Source of the DNA: Methanoculleus caldifontis
Lineage (GTDB): Archaea > Halobacteriota > Methanomicrobia > Methanomicrobiales > Methanoculleaceae
Direction of reading: 5' to 3'
Length of the DNA stretch: 64,000 bases
Assembly: GCF_032842345.1 (NCBI RefSeq)
Contig: NZ_WBKO01000001.1
Span: 1,714,154-1,778,153, forward strand
The notes under the pieces were generated by a model. It was given only the letters and a program-made list of their open reading frames with translations, ran no database searches and was not told where the DNA came from. A program made the translations under genes and the position numbers. Of the stretch, positions 23,602-33,486 are shown in pieces; positions within the stretch are counted from its first letter, which is position 1, and each line of letters starts with the position of its first letter.

Positions 23602-24852
23602 TTATACCGGGAGGAGCGAGAGGAAGAGGACGTAGACGGCGGTCTGGGCGACGGTGAGCGGGACGCCGATCCGGGCAAACTCCCCGAACGTCAGCGTCTC
23701 CCCCTCCTTCTCCGCGCCCTGGATGATGATGACGTTGCTCGCCGCGCCGAGGATCAGCATGTTCCCGGCGATGGTGCTGCCGGCCGCAAGCGCCATCATC
23801 CCGACCGTGGAGGCGCCGAGGTGCTCGAGGACCGGGAGGGAGAGGGCGACGAAGGGGACGTTCGAGACGAACTGGGAGACGACGACGCTCACTACGGCGA
23901 TGACCGGTACGGCGGCAAGATCGAGCGAACTTCCCTCGATAAGCGGCTGGAAGAATCCCGACTGCCAGACGCTTGCCATGAGGACGAAGAGCCCGGCGAA
24001 GAAGGCCAGCGTCGGCCAGTCGATCCGGCGGACGAGCTCAAAGCGCCGCCCGCTCCCGGCAAGGACGGGTATGGCCGCAATGACCGCGATCCAGGTCAGC
24101 CTGATCTCGATATCCGGGATGAAAACGGCCGCGGCGACCTTGACGCCGATCAGGAGGACGAGCAGGACGAGCGAGAGACGGGCGAGGGCCGCGAGGGCGG
24201 GATCGCAGATCTCCTCGTTACGGTGGACCAGCGGGGCCGCGTGGAACTCTCCCGGGAACGCCCGGCAGAGGAAGGCGTAGGCGAGCAGGAGCGAGATCGC
24301 CGTCGGGACGGCGAGGTAGAGAGGGAACGTGACGAACGGGTTCTCGATCCCGTCCGAGAGCGCGATGAGGAGGTTCTGCGGGTTCCCGATGGGGCTTGCG
24401 GTGCTCCCCGTCGTGACGGCGAACGCGAGTGCGAGCAGGAGGAGTTTTGGGGAGATGCCGTGCCGGCGGGCGAAGTAGAGCATCAGCGGGGTGCCGACGA
24501 CCGCGAGCGTGTCGTTCATCAGGAGCGCCGAGAGCACGCCGGCGCCGACGAGGATGAGGAGGACGAGGCTTTTCACCGACTCCGCCCGCGCGAAGAGGCG
24601 GTAGGAGAGGTGGTAGAGGTAGCCGCTCGCTGCGAGCGCCTCCCCGATCACGAACATGAAGAAGAGGAAGAGCATCACGTCGAGGTTGATCGACGCGAGC
24701 GCATCCTGTGGCGTGATCGCCCCGGCCGCGAGGACCGCGCCGGCCCCTAGAAGCATCACCTGCCAGATCCGGAAGTTAATGCCCCCGATCCTCCGGACGG
24801 CGATCAGGAAGAAGACGACGGTGAGGACGACGATCGGGACGAGGCTGCTCAC
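23602..24852 (-). CDS. SLC13/ArsB-type anion transporter
   Basis: The protein has 416 residues with about ten to eleven membrane segments. ALLMNDTLAVVGTPLML and TTGSTASPIGNPQNLLIALSDG form the paired SNT-like substrate/Na+ motifs of the ion transporter superfamily; the second half repeats them as SNVPFVALSLPVLE and LAAGSTIAGNMLILGAASNVIII. The substrate could be dicarboxylate, sulfate, phosphate or arsenite and is not predictable here. It sits beside the phosphate-regulator gene, but no specific link is visible. Full-length, with an ATG start. Confidence 0.85.
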   Translation of the reverse strand: MSSLVPIVVLTVVFFLIAVRRIGGINFRIWQVMLLGAGAVLAAGAITPQDALASINLDVMLFLFFMFVIGEALAASGYLYHLSYRLFARAESVKSLVLLILVGAGVLSALLMNDTLAVVGTPLMLYFARRHGISPKLLLLALAFAVTTGSTASPIGNPQNLLIALSDGIENPFVTFPLYLAVPTAISLLLAYAFLCRAFPGEFHAAPLVHRNEEICDPALAALARLSLVLLVLLIGVKVAAAVFIPDIEIRLTWIAVIAAIPVLAGSGRRFELVRRIDWPTLAFFAGLFVLMASVWQSGFFQPLIEGSSLDLAAVPVIAVVSVVVSQFVSNVPFVALSLPVLEHLGASTVGMMALAAGSTIAGNMLILGAASNVIIIQGAEKEGETLTFGEFARIGVPLTVAQTAVYVLFLSLLPV

Positions 24853-24902
24853 GGTATCACCGGCAGAAGGGATATCCTGATCGAGGTTTTGCTCTCCGCC
24901 CG

Positions 24903-24908
24903 AAAAAA
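24903..24908 (-). terminator. Oligo-T terminator after the AbrB-PhoU gene
   Basis: Six T on the minus strand about 30 nt after the stop, before the anion transporter gene. Confidence 0.5.
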
Positions 24909-24935
24909 GGGATCACCGGGAGGCTTTTTGCCCCT

Positions 24936-25943
24936 TCAGGCTTCCTGCCCGACGATATGGTTGATGACGTTTTCGCAGATGTCCCCGGAGTACTCTCCGA
25001 TCCGCCGGATGCTGTCTGCGATCTGCCCCACGGGGATCGCCGCCACCGCCTCGGATTGGAGCGCACGGGTGTTGATCTCGCGGGTCCTCTCCTCGAGGTC
25101 GCGCACCTTCTGGAGCGTCGCGTTCGCCTTCTTGAGATCGCCCGTGTGGAACGCCTCCATGCTCCACGTGAAGATCTCGAGGGAGAGCGTGCTCGCAGCA
25201 TCGATGAGATCGAGCGTCTCCGGATCGGGGTCGAATTCTATCAGGATGAGAGCGTTGTATGCCACCCGGGTGGCATGGTCGGCTATCCGCTCGATGATCC
25301 TGCTCACCTGGAAGTAGTATGCCGCCTGGTTCACCGGGATGCCCATCCGGCGCGAGAGCGTGGTATCGGTCAGGATAAGGTTGTCCTGCCGCGCGACGAG
25401 CCAGTGCAGCCGGTCCACCTCCGTATCCCGGTCGATGACGCTCCGGGCAAGGGCCGCATCGCGCCCCCTCACCGCGGCCACCGCGTCCTGCTGCATCCCC
25501 CGTGCCAGAACGTGCATCCTCTTGATGGTGTTCTCAAACGGCATCTCTGCGGGGTTGAGGAGATCCTTGATCGTTATCGAGGAGTCCGTCTCGCCGACAA
25601 CCTCCTGGCCTATCGCCATCTGCGTGAACTCCCTGACGAGCTGCAGGACGAACGGCGGCAGCCGGCCTTTCGACTCGATACGGATAGCCGTAAACCCGGT
25701 GATGTACGCACCGACGAGGAGGCGGAGCAGGTAGGTGCGGTCCGTCGTGGCGCCGACCTCAAAGACCCTGGTCCGGCGGACCGCCTCCCCGTCGATCTTC
25801 GGGGTGATCAGGAGCGAGCCGTCGGGCTGGACGATCAGTCCTACCGGGTCGTTCTTCTGGATGTTTGCCGATTTTATCCACTGTTTGGGCAGGGATACGA
25901 TGTACGACGAGCCGCCGGTTATCTGAACCTTTCTGATCTCCAT
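24936..25943 (-). CDS. Phosphate uptake regulator: AbrB DNA-binding domain plus PhoU domains
   Basis: The protein has 335 residues. Residues 1-50 form a SpoVT/AbrB-type swapped-hairpin DNA-binding domain (RKVQITGGSSYIVSLPKQWI), followed by two PhoU-like helical bundles (about 115-210 and 225-320, with E/D-x3-D metal motifs such as DRDTEVDRLHWL and ERIADHATRVAYNAL). This fusion is common in archaea and is taken to couple phosphate status sensed at the Pst transporter to transcription. It is divergent from pstCA, so it probably controls the shared promoter region. ATG with GGTTCAGAT-type upstream; TATA at 25971. Confidence 0.9.
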   Translation of the reverse strand: MEIRKVQITGGSSYIVSLPKQWIKSANIQKNDPVGLIVQPDGSLLITPKIDGEAVRRTRVFEVGATTDRTYLLRLLVGAYITGFTAIRIESKGRLPPFVLQLVREFTQMAIGQEVVGETDSSITIKDLLNPAEMPFENTIKRMHVLARGMQQDAVAAVRGRDAALARSVIDRDTEVDRLHWLVARQDNLILTDTTLSRRMGIPVNQAAYYFQVSRIIERIADHATRVAYNALILIEFDPDPETLDLIDAASTLSLEIFTWSMEAFHTGDLKKANATLQKVRDLEERTREINTRALQSEAVAAIPVGQIADSIRRIGEYSGDICENVINHIVGQEA

Positions 25944-25970
25944 GGGTCGGTACGCGTTGGTGCCGTGACG

Positions 25971-26028
25971 ATATATATGTTCGGGGCAGTATATACCGCC
26001 CTATCTTTTATGGTGATTACATATACCG
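25971..26028. promoter_or_regulatory. Divergent promoter region of the phosphate-uptake genes
   Basis: ATATATAT (25971-25978) is placed about 31 nt upstream of the minus-strand regulator start. ACATATACC (26020-26028) serves the plus strand, with TATATACC at 25991 between them. The closely packed boxes could allow competition or shared repression by the AbrB-PhoU regulator; that is inference. Confidence 0.6.
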
Positions 26029-26046
26029 GTATAGTCTCCTTCGGAA

Positions 26047-28191
26047 ATGCCTATCCTGCCGGCAGACCCAGACAACAGGTATTGCCCGGTTGCCGGAAGA
26101 CGGCAGGGAGTTCGGTCCGTTACCATGAACAGAGGAGACAACGATCCTATCATGCCCCTCCCTTCAGGCGGCAGTATGCCACTCCACGCGGAGGGGGAGA
26201 CCGGGTTCTATGACCCGGCCGCCTTCACCCGCCCCGGGGTCGTGCGGGTGCCCGAAGATCTGCCCGCCCCGCGGATACCTCTCTCCCTCCCGGTGAAGGT
26301 CCGGCGGATCCGCGAGGGAGCCGCAAGAACGCTTCTCTTCTGCACGGCGGTCTCTGCCGTCGTCGCCGTCTTCTTCATCTTCCTCTTCCTCGCCATGAAC
26401 GGCTACCCGATCTTCGAGCAGGCCGGGGCATGGCACTTCCTTGCCGGCGACGTCTGGAACCCGACAGGAATGACGCCGTCTTACGGCATCTTCCCCCTGA
26501 TCGCCGGCACCCTTCTCGTCACGCTCGGTGCGATGGCGCTCGCCGTCCCGTTCGGGATCGCGGTCGCCGTCTTCATCGCCGAGCTCGCGCCGCCACGGGT
26601 CCGCGCGGTCGTGAAGCCCGCCGTCGAACTTCTTGCCGGGATCCCTTCGGTGGTCTACGGTTTCTTCGGTCTCATCATCCTGACCGACTGGATCCGCGTC
26701 TCCTTCGACGTCGCGTCCGGCGAGACCTGGCTTGCCGGCTCCATCCTGCTCGGCATCATGGCGCTCCCCACGATCGTCAGCGTCTCGGAGGATGCGATCA
26801 GCGCCGTCGCTCAGACGTACCGGGAGGGGTCGCTCGCCCTCGGCGCGACGCACTGGCAGACGATCGCAGGGGTCGTGGTCCCGGGCGCGCTCTCCGGCAT
26901 CACTGCCGCGATCATCCTCGGGATGGGACGGGCGATCGGCGAGACGATGGCGGTGATCATGGTGACGGGCAACGCGGGCGTTCTCCCCGATCCCCTCTGG
27001 AACGTCCTCTCCCCGGTCCGGACGCTCACCGGGACGCTGGGTATCGAGATGGGCGAGGTCGCCGTCGGCAGCTCCCACTACCACGCGCTCTTCGGGGTCG
27101 CAGTCGTCCTTCTCGCGATCACCCTCGGGGTCAACCTCCTCGCGAGACAGATCCTCGCGCGGGTCGGCGAGCGGCATACGGCGACCGCGGCCTGCGGGGT
27201 CCGGAGGGGGAGGCGCAACGTGGCCGGACCTTATGCCTATGCGGTCGCCGGCACCGTCGCGCTCATCCTCCTTGCAGCGGCTACAGGCGTCCTGGTTGCC
27301 GCCGTCGTCGCCGTGCTGCTTCTCGTCGCGGCATACGTCCGGCGCAGGATCTCCCCCAGGACCGGGCAGAAGATCGCGTTCGGGCTCCTGTATTCTGCCG
27401 CGGGCGTCGTCCTCTTCGTGCTCGGGGTGATCCTCTTCGATATCGTCTACAACGGCATACCGGCGATCTCCTGGGAGTTCCTGACCGCCCCGCCGAGCAA
27501 CCTCGGCCGGGCGGGCGGCATAGGACCTGCGATCGTCGGGACGCTCTACCTGGTCGGGGGCGCCATCCTCTTTGCTCTCCCCGTCGGCATCGGTGCAGCG
27601 ATCTACCTCCAGGAGTACATCCGGGAGGGGCGCATCACCAGGATCATCAGGGCGGGCGTCGACCTCCTCGGCGGCACGCCGTCCATCGTCTTCGGCCTCT
27701 TCGGGTTCGCGTTCCTGGTGCTCTACCTGAACCTCGGAGTGTCGCTGCTCGCCGGCCAGATCACGCTGGGGCTGATGGTCCTCCCCACCATCATCCGGAC
27801 GACCGAAGAGGCACTAAGAAGCGTTCCCGGCGGTATCCGGGAGGGGAGCCTCGCCCTCGGCGCGACGCCCTGGCAGACCATCCGGCGGGTCGTCCTCCCG
27901 CCGGCGGTGCCGGGAATCCTGACCGGCACCATCCTCAGTATAGGGCGGGCTGCAGGAGAGACCGCGCCGATCCTCTTCACTGCGGTCGTCTTCTCGCAGC
28001 GGTTCCTCCCCACGTCGGTGATGGAACCGGTGATGGCGCTCCCCTACCACCTCTTCATCCTGGCGACGAGCGTTCCCGGGGCGCGGGAGAACCAGTACGG
28101 GACGGCGCTGGTCCTTCTCACGCTGGTGGCGGCCGTCTACCTGGTCGCGATCGTCGTCCGGAACCGTTGTCAGCAATCTATCCGGTGGTGA
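26047..28191 (+). CDS. pstCA: Fused phosphate ABC transporter permease PstC-PstA
   Basis: One frame of 714 codons holds two complete permeases. The PstC-like half (about 95-375) has the EAA loop [15 protein letters not shown]; the PstA-like half (about 440-705) has [23 protein letters not shown] and [17 protein letters not shown] linker with two to three extra hydrophobic segments (395-440) joins them. It imports phosphate with PstB. The first 26 to 45 codons are poorly conserved-looking; ATGs at 26125, 26152 or 26176 are alternative starts, with 26125 the best. A PstS binding protein is not found in this window. It heads an operon with pstB (4-nt gap) and phoU. Confidence 0.9.
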   Translation: MPILPADPDNRYCPVAGRRQGVRSVTMNRGDNDPIMPLPSGGSMPLHAEGETGFYDPAAFTRPGVVRVPEDLPAPRIPLSLPVKVRRIREGAARTLLFCTAVSAVVAVFFIFLFLAMNGYPIFEQAGAWHFLAGDVWNPTGMTPSYGIFPLIAGTLLVTLGAMALAVPFGIAVAVFIAELAPPRVRAVVKPAVELLAGIPSVVYGFFGLIILTDWIRVSFDVASGETWLAGSILLGIMALPTIVSVSEDAISAVAQTYREGSLALGATHWQTIAGVVVPGALSGITAAIILGMGRAIGETMAVIMVTGNAGVLPDPLWNVLSPVRTLTGTLGIEMGEVAVGSSHYHALFGVAVVLLAITLGVNLLARQILARVGERHTATAACGVRRGRRNVAGPYAYAVAGTVALILLAAATGVLVAAVVAVLLLVAAYVRRRISPRTGQKIAFGLLYSAAGVVLFVLGVILFDIVYNGIPAISWEFLTAPPSNLGRAGGIGPAIVGTLYLVGGAILFALPVGIGAAIYLQEYIREGRITRIIRAGVDLLGGTPSIVFGLFGFAFLVLYLNLGVSLLAGQITLGLMVLPTIIRTTEEALRSVPGGIREGSLALGATPWQTIRRVVLPPAVPGILTGTILSIGRAAGETAPILFTAVVFSQRFLPTSVMEPVMALPYHLFILATSVPGARENQYGTALVLLTLVAAVYLVAIVVRNRCQQSIRW

Positions 28192-28195
28192 CCAC

Positions 28196-28960
28196 ATGCA
28201 GAACGAGAACAGTATCCTTACGACAGAACACCTGAACCTCCACTACGGTGAGAGTCATGCTCTCCGCGACGTATCCGTCTCCATCCCGCGAAACCGGGTC
28301 ACCGCCCTGATCGGGCCGTCGGGGTGCGGAAAATCGACCCTCCTGCGCTGCTTCAACCGGCTCAACGATCTCGTCGAGGGCGCCAGGATCGACGGCAGAA
28401 TCCTCTTTGAGGGGGGGGATATTCACGCCCCCGACTGCGACGTCGTGGACCTGAGGAAGAGGATCGGGATGGTCTTCCAGAAGCCGAACCCCTTCCCGTC
28501 GTCCATATACGACAACGTCGCCTACGGGCCCCGCGTCCACGGCATCCGCGACAAAAAGAGACTGGACGAGACCGTGAGAGAGAGCCTCGAGAGCGCCGCG
28601 CTCTGGGACGAGGTGGCCGACCGGCTCCACGGGTCCGCGATGGGCCTCTCCGGGGGACAGCAGCAAAGGCTCTGCATCGCGCGGACACTTGCGGTCGGGC
28701 CGGAGATCATCCTCATGGACGAGCCCTGCTCCGCGCTCGACCCCATCGCCACGGCAAAGATCGAGGACCTCGTCAACGACCTCAAGGACCGCTACACGGT
28801 CGTCATGGTGACCCACAACATGCAGCAGGCGGCCCGGGTCAGCGACGTTGTGGGGTTCATGTATCTTGGGAGACTCGTGGAGTTCGGACCGACCGGTCGG
28901 ATCTTCGAGAGCCCGCAGGAGGAACTGACCAACAACTACGTGACCGGACGTTTCGGGTAG
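28196..28960 (+). CDS. pstB: Phosphate ABC transporter ATP-binding protein PstB
   Basis: The protein has 254 residues, the standard length. It has Walker [21 protein letters not shown] (about 41-60), the Q loop [21 protein letters not shown], signature [16 protein letters not shown], Walker [14 protein letters not shown] and the H loop [10 protein letters not shown]. These are the classic PstB variants. It hydrolyses ATP to drive the PstCA permease. It is the middle gene of pstCA-pstB-phoU, with GTGGTGACC just upstream as ribosome site. Confidence 0.96.
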   Translation: MQNENSILTTEHLNLHYGESHALRDVSVSIPRNRVTALIGPSGCGKSTLLRCFNRLNDLVEGARIDGRILFEGGDIHAPDCDVVDLRKRIGMVFQKPNPFPSSIYDNVAYGPRVHGIRDKKRLDETVRESLESAALWDEVADRLHGSAMGLSGGQQQRLCIARTLAVGPEIILMDEPCSALDPIATAKIEDLVNDLKDRYTVVMVTHNMQQAARVSDVVGFMYLGRLVEFGPTGRIFESPQEELTNNYVTGRFG

Positions 28961-28968
28961 AAGGTAAT

Positions 28969-29619
28969 ATGGCTGACAAATTTCACGAAGAACTCAAAGA
29001 CCTCAAGAACCTCGTTCTCGAACAGGGGGCCTTTGCGTACGGCATGCTTGCGGATTCCATAATCGCCCTGCAGAACCGCGACCCCGAACTTGCCGGGCAG
29101 GTGTACGAACGAAAGACGGAACTCGCCGACCGGAGTCACGCCATCGAAGAGGCGGCGCTCCGCCTCATCGCCCTTTACCAGCCCATGGCACGCGATCTCC
29201 GCGCTATCGTCTGCGCGCTCCGGATGAACTTCGCACTCTATCGTATCGGCCGGTACGGGAAGGATGTCGCACAACTCGTGGACGTACTCCCGGCAAATCC
29301 CCCTCCCGCGAACTTGATGAGCCTGCCGCACATGGCCGACCTGGTCTGCGGCATGGTCGACGACGCCCTCAGGGCCTACCGATCCGAGGATGTCGGGCTT
29401 ATCGTGGGCATGTCGGACCGGGACGACGTCGTGGACAACCTCAGGTACACAATCTTTCGCGAGAGCATCACGCACATGATGGAAGACCCGCAGAAGATCA
29501 CCCGGTGCATCGACTACGTGATGATCGCCCGTTACCTGGAGCGTTGTGCCGATCACGCCTGCGACATCGCCGGACAGGTCTGCTACATGGTCACCGGGAG
29601 AAGGGTGGACGTGAAGTGA
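28969..29619 (+). CDS. phoU: PhoU phosphate signalling protein
   Basis: The protein has 216 residues and two three-helix bundles. Metal-binding motifs are E-x-x-x-D-type in the first (ERKTELADRSHAIEEAALRLI) and RYLERCADHACDIAGQVCYM in the second. It is canonical PhoU without a DNA-binding domain, in contrast to the AbrB-PhoU encoded divergently. It is expected to bind PstB and restrain transport when phosphate is plentiful. It starts 8 nt after pstB, preceded by AGAAGGTAAT. Confidence 0.93.
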   Translation: MADKFHEELKDLKNLVLEQGAFAYGMLADSIIALQNRDPELAGQVYERKTELADRSHAIEEAALRLIALYQPMARDLRAIVCALRMNFALYRIGRYGKDVAQLVDVLPANPPPANLMSLPHMADLVCGMVDDALRAYRSEDVGLIVGMSDRDDVVDNLRYTIFRESITHMMEDPQKITRCIDYVMIARYLERCADHACDIAGQVCYMVTGRRVDVK

Positions 29620-29635
29620 TGGGGCGGCCGGGCCG

Positions 29636-30610
29636 CTATATCCACATGAACGTCGTGAGCCAGAGGAGCAGGGCGAAGAGGATTATGGTCGTTACGACCG
29701 ACCATTTCCGGTACCGCCGTGCGACTGCCTTTTCGTGCGGGCGCCGCGGTTCTATCTTCAGCAGGGCCACGGCGACCAGTGCCCCCGCCATCAGCCCGAC
29801 GATCTGCCCGATCACCAGCAGCGCTGAAGAGAAGAGCTGGATGGGATCGAGTATCTGGATGAACCCGGCCACCACGGTCGGCGGGATGATGGCGGCAGCG
29901 ATGGCGACGCCGGCAATCACCTCCGTCGTGCCCTTGTTGAACGCCACTGCCGCCGCGAAGCCGAGAAGCACAGCCATCAGCGTGTAGATGGGATTCAACA
30001 CGAGGCGCGTGGTGATCTCGTCGGTCGGTCCGAGCGGCATGACGAGACTGATCAGGAAGGTGGCGACGGCGGCAAGGACGAAGACGCCGAGAAGCAGCGC
30101 CGCCAGCACGCCGATGCAACGCAGGGCGTCCTGGATCATGCCCAGAGCGGCGTAAACGGCGAACCCGTAGATCGGGCCCATGATCGGGGAGAGGAGCATC
30201 GCCCCGATGATGATCGTCTCGTTGTCAAGCAGCAGCCCGGAGAGGGCGATCAGCCCGGCGATGGACGTCAACGCCAGTTTGTCGAGGTCGAGGGTTTCGT
30301 ATCCTTTTATGGTGTCGAGCAGCTTCTCGACCGGCGTCGTCTCCTCCTGCCCGTCGACATCCTTCTCGAAGCGTTCGAGAAGCGAGGAGACGACGAAGTC
30401 CGGAGACGAGACCTCTATCATGTTCTCGGGATGCTCGAGGTCCAGTTTGTCGCGAATCTTCTCGATCAGGTTGTCGAGGTTCTCCTCGGGTGTGTAGGTG
30501 GTGATCTCGTAGACGTCCTGCACGAGGGATATCGTGTAGCGGAGACCTTCGAGAGCGTTCTCTACATCCCGGCGCCCGTCTTCCCGTACGTGTACGACGA
30601 CCTTCTTCAT
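29636..30610 (-). CDS. TIGR00341/DUF389 family membrane protein
   Basis: The protein has 324 residues from ATG 30610; the longer frame to 30697 begins with an unrelated-looking basic stretch. The N-terminal soluble part (1-130) has a ferredoxin-like pattern (KVVVHVREDGRRDVENALEGL). The C-terminal part has about six membrane segments with the family motifs LLDNETIIIGAMLLSPIMGPI and VIAGVAIAAAIIPPTVVAGF. These proteins are found in many archaea and bacteria, and function is unestablished. It is convergent with phoU and probably monocistronic. Confidence 0.88.
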   Translation of the reverse strand: MKKVVVHVREDGRRDVENALEGLRYTISLVQDVYEITTYTPEENLDNLIEKIRDKLDLEHPENMIEVSSPDFVVSSLLERFEKDVDGQEETTPVEKLLDTIKGYETLDLDKLALTSIAGLIALSGLLLDNETIIIGAMLLSPIMGPIYGFAVYAALGMIQDALRCIGVLAALLLGVFVLAAVATFLISLVMPLGPTDEITTRLVLNPIYTLMAVLLGFAAAVAFNKGTTEVIAGVAIAAAIIPPTVVAGFIQILDPIQLFSSALLVIGQIVGLMAGALVAVALLKIEPRRPHEKAVARRYRKWSVVTTIILFALLLWLTTFMWI

Positions 30611-31208
30611 GATCCGCGCAGGTGCCTGCTGCCGGTCCCGGCGACTGAAGATCCCGGTCCGTTTTTTAACGGGGTTCGCTCCGGAGTAACGTGCCATAAG
30701 CCAGCGGGAGCGAGGCTCCGCAACACGGCGGTATGGGGGAGGAGATGGTCGTGGTCCCGGCCACGGGGGTGTAATGCGGCAGGTGAAATTAAACTATCCC
30801 GGGCGCGCAGGGGAGCAGGACGATCCGGGATCGGCCGGCCCTCATGGAGACGAGGTTGCGGAGGACTGTCGCGGTCCCGGACAGCAGTGGGCCAGCAGTG
30901 GGCGGGAACGCATCTTGCCTGGAAATGGTTGCCGGGGATAGGCCTGCCTGTCCGGGAGGGTCGAGAGAGTGAGCGAACCGGAGGTCGGTCCCGGAGAGGA
31001 TACTGTTGGAGATCGGAACTACGGGGGTTACCGGAAGAAATGCGGTTTAGAGAGAAGAGGATGCACAAAAAGACGACGTCAAGGGGGGAAGTGTCTTGTG
31101 CGGATCCAAATCTCTCTAGGTCTACTTGGTCTGTAGGGGCATATAATAATTTCCCTTTTTAAAAAGGGGAAAATAAAGGTTTTGACCGGTTGCCCGGGCA
31201 TTTGCGGT
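30611..31208. other. Intergenic region without a supported gene
   Basis: About 600 bp. Open frames exist on the plus strand (for example 30431-31162), but they start inside DUF389 antisense and have no recognisable protein features. The AT-rich end holds an inverted repeat at 31150-31172. Nothing else is identified. Confidence 0.5.
31150..31172 (-). terminator. AT-rich inverted repeat, likely terminator of the rhodanese gene
   Basis: TTTCCCTTTTT faces AAAAAGGGGAAA, a near-perfect palindrome about 37 nt after the minus-strand stop at 31209. Its T-rich arm suits archaeal termination. Confidence 0.5.
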
Positions 31209-32177
31209 TTACCGTGGTAAAGCCGCCTCAGCTCTTGCCGCTCGCGGCTCGGGCCCCTCTACGACCGGGTTGTCCGGATACGCCGACCACTCGGTGAACG
31301 AGCCCTCGTAGAGCCGGACATTGGGGTAGAGATAGAGCCATTTCAAGAGGACGAACTCGTTCGTGGCCTCCCGGCCGGTCCCGCAGGTGCAGATGACCGT
31401 CCGGGTCCGGTCGACGCCGTGCTCCTCGAGCATGATATCGAGGTCTGCATTCGGCTTGAGCAGCGCCGGGTTCCCATCGTCCATCAGGCTCCTCCAGGGC
31501 AGGCTGATGGCACCGGGGATGTGCCCCCTCATCCGCCAGGGACCCTGTCCTTCATAAACCTTCGCCGGTCGCGCATCGAGCACGACTACATCGTCGTTGT
31601 CCTTGATCCGCCGGAACTCGTCGTACCTGATAGCATACTCCTCGCGAGGCTCGGCAGTGAACGAGGACGGTTCGACATCGGGGAACTCCTGCGAGAGTTC
31701 CCCGCCCGCACTCTTCCAGTGATCGATCCCGCCGTCGAGGATGTACACCATATTGTGGCCGTACTTCGCGAGCGAGTAGGCCATCATCGTCTGTCCGAGC
31801 CCTTCGCCCCTTCCGGAGAACGCGCCCTTCCCGGTGTAGACGACGACCGGCGAGTCCGCCTCGATTCCCGCGCGCCGGAAAGACTCCTGGATGCAGCCGG
31901 TCGGACTGTAGGATGTCGGAAAACCGCGGTTGGAGACCCGCAGGATTCCCTCTGTCAGGTAAACGGCGCCGGGGATGTGCTCCTGGATGTAGTCGTGCAC
32001 GTCCGGCTGGACGTCGACGATCCTCAGGTCGGTGTCGTTTATGTGGTCGGCAAGCCAGTCCGCGGTCACCAGTTTGACCTTTCCGTCCCCGCGGGGGTAG
32101 GGAACATTCTGCCGGTCGCTCATCGCCTGCAGGCGCTCCATGCCGCCGGAGGTAAACATCTTCTCTTCCATTCTCAT
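31209..32177 (-). CDS. Thiosulfate/3-mercaptopyruvate-type sulfurtransferase (tandem rhodanese)
   Basis: The protein has 322 residues in two rhodanese domains. The first (35-165) has YTGKGAFSG where the active Cys would lie and is therefore non-catalytic. The second (190-305) has the active loop ICTCGTGREATNEF with the catalytic Cys followed by a phosphate-like loop, and PGAISLPWRSLMDD before it. It transfers sulfane sulfur, for example from thiosulfate. The ATG at 32177 is chosen because GGGGTG precedes it and the longer frame to 32225 has no family-like content. Monocistronic. Confidence 0.85.
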   Translation of the reverse strand: MRMEEKMFTSGGMERLQAMSDRQNVPYPRGDGKVKLVTADWLADHINDTDLRIVDVQPDVHDYIQEHIPGAVYLTEGILRVSNRGFPTSYSPTGCIQESFRRAGIEADSPVVVYTGKGAFSGRGEGLGQTMMAYSLAKYGHNMVYILDGGIDHWKSAGGELSQEFPDVEPSSFTAEPREEYAIRYDEFRRIKDNDDVVVLDARPAKVYEGQGPWRMRGHIPGAISLPWRSLMDDGNPALLKPNADLDIMLEEHGVDRTRTVICTCGTGREATNEFVLLKWLYLYPNVRLYEGSFTEWSAYPDNPVVEGPEPRAARAEAALPR

Positions 32178-32470
32178 CACCCCATACGTGGTATTCTCAC
32201 CGGATGCCGGTGAGCGTGGCCTCACTGCGGGCCTGAGACCACATATACCTTGTGCAGGATCTGGTGAGGGCTGCCGGGGTCCGATGGTGGGGAGTGGTGC
32301 GCGCCCGGGGATGCGCCTGCCCGGGAAGGCGCGTCTCTGGGAGGGTGGTGGGCCCTGGTGTCGCCGATATCAATGCTTTGCTGGAATGTTTGAAGCAGTC
32401 CGCCCGAAGATCAAACCATTGACTTCCCTTGCACCTTCGGTGCTCAAACTCCGGACGGAACGTCCGGAGC

Positions 32471-32552
32471 TTTTCGCGGCTTCGCGGCTTCGCGTGAGGT
32501 TCTATCGCTATCCGCACCGATTATCTCACGCGAAGCCGCGAAGAACGCGAAG
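32471..32552. repeat. Dispersed inverted-arm element, copy C
   Basis: Left arm 32471-32498 (TTTTCGCGGCTTCGCGGCTT... ending GTGAG), spacer 32499-32524 (26 nt), right arm 32525-32552 (CTCACGCGAAGCCGCGAAGA...). The right arm is identical over all 28 nt to that of copy D at 49337-49364. Confidence 0.85.
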
Positions 32553-32596
32553 TCCGAGCGTAAGCGAGGTTGAGAAGCCCCCAGGCTTCGAAGGAC

Positions 32597-32639
32597 GACG
32601 TTCCCTCAGGAACGGAGTTCGAACACCGCAGGTGTGAAG
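32597..32639. repeat. Two-hairpin module, copy C
   Basis: GACGTTCC-CTCA-GGAACGGAG, then ACACCGCAGGTGTGAAG. It has the same two-hairpin order as at 1916, 11205 and 53064, with compensatory stem changes (ACACC pairs with GGTGT). Confidence 0.65.
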
Positions 32640-32746
32640 CGTGAACGAAGTGAGCGTGAGCACCGTCAGGTGCGAAGGGCGGCTTCCCCGCCATCGGTCA
32701 CGCGGCCTCCGGCAGAGGGGCGGTAACGTGAAGAGCGGCCGCCCCC

Positions 32747-33421
32747 TCACTCCCCGGCCACTTCCGGCCCCAGGTCGATCCCCTCCCCCGACGCGAGGAT
32801 CCTGACCTTGATCGACGTCGTCCGCTCGATGGCCCGTTTGAAGTTCTCCAGGTCCTGGCAGATGGCCGGGAACGTATCGTAATGCATCGGGATCACCAGC
32901 CGCGCGCCGACGTACCTGGCCGCGATCATCGCCTCCTCGGGCCCCATCGTGAAGCGCCCCCCGACGGGGAGGAGGGCCACGTCCGGTCGGTAGAGGTCGC
33001 GGATAAGTTGCATATCGGAGAAGAGCGCCGTATCGCCGGCATGGTAGACGGTGACGCCGTCCATTGCGATGACGAACCCCGCGGCGACGCCGCCGTAAAA
33101 GCCCATCCCCTCGTCCTCCAGCCACGACGAGTGGAGCGCGGGCGTCATCGTGAACCGGACGCCGTTTACGGTGATGCTGCCCCCGAGGTTCATCGATTCG
33201 GCAGGAACGCCCTTTGCTTTCAGGTACTTCGCCACCTCGTTGTTCGCGACCGTCTTCTTCTTGAGCTGCGCCGTAATGCCCATGTGGTCCGCGTGGGCGT
33301 GCGTCACGGCGACGATATCGGGTTCCACGGAGAGGGAGCCCTCCGGGATGAAGGGGTCGATCAGGATCTTCTGCGACCCTTCAAGCGAGAAACATGCGTG
33401 GCCAAGCCAGGTCAACCTCAT
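32747..33421 (-). CDS. UPF0173 family metal-dependent hydrolase (metallo-beta-lactamase fold)
   Basis: The protein has 224 residues. MRLTWLGHACFSLEG and IDPFI open the fold; the HxHxDH motif is THAHADHMG (about 40-48), later metal ligands are TPALHSS, VYHAGDTALF and IPMHYDTFP. It is related to UlaG-type lactonases, and UPF0173 members are common in archaea. The substrate is unknown. The ATG follows GTTGACCTGG-like sequence on the minus strand without a strong ribosome site. It is single between repeats and the HTH gene. Confidence 0.9.
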   Translation of the reverse strand: MRLTWLGHACFSLEGSQKILIDPFIPEGSLSVEPDIVAVTHAHADHMGITAQLKKKTVANNEVAKYLKAKGVPAESMNLGGSITVNGVRFTMTPALHSSWLEDEGMGFYGGVAAGFVIAMDGVTVYHAGDTALFSDMQLIRDLYRPDVALLPVGGRFTMGPEEAMIAARYVGARLVIPMHYDTFPAICQDLENFKRAIERTTSIKVRILASGEGIDLGPEVAGE

Positions 33422-33486
33422 GGAGAAGAGATCGATCTATCCACTAAAAAATGTTCAGGAGAAAAAGCAGAGGGTGGACCGGGAGT

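Larger units (their letters stand above)
32178..32746. other. Repeat-rich intergenic spacer, no gene supported
   Basis: This 569-bp region contains a perfect hairpin CTCCGGAC-GGAAC-GTCCGGAG (32449-32469), GCACCTTCGGTGC (32431-32443), the inverted-arm element copy C and the two-hairpin module at 32597. Further fragments (GAGCACCGTCAGGTGCGAAG near 32659) follow. The left 200 bp show nothing recognisable. Confidence 0.7.

Noticed and set aside
30431..31162. 243-codon plus-strand frame in the gap after DUF389
   Set aside because: It begins inside the DUF389 antisense strand and shows no family motif; the intergenic part is Arg/Gly-rich and repeat-like.
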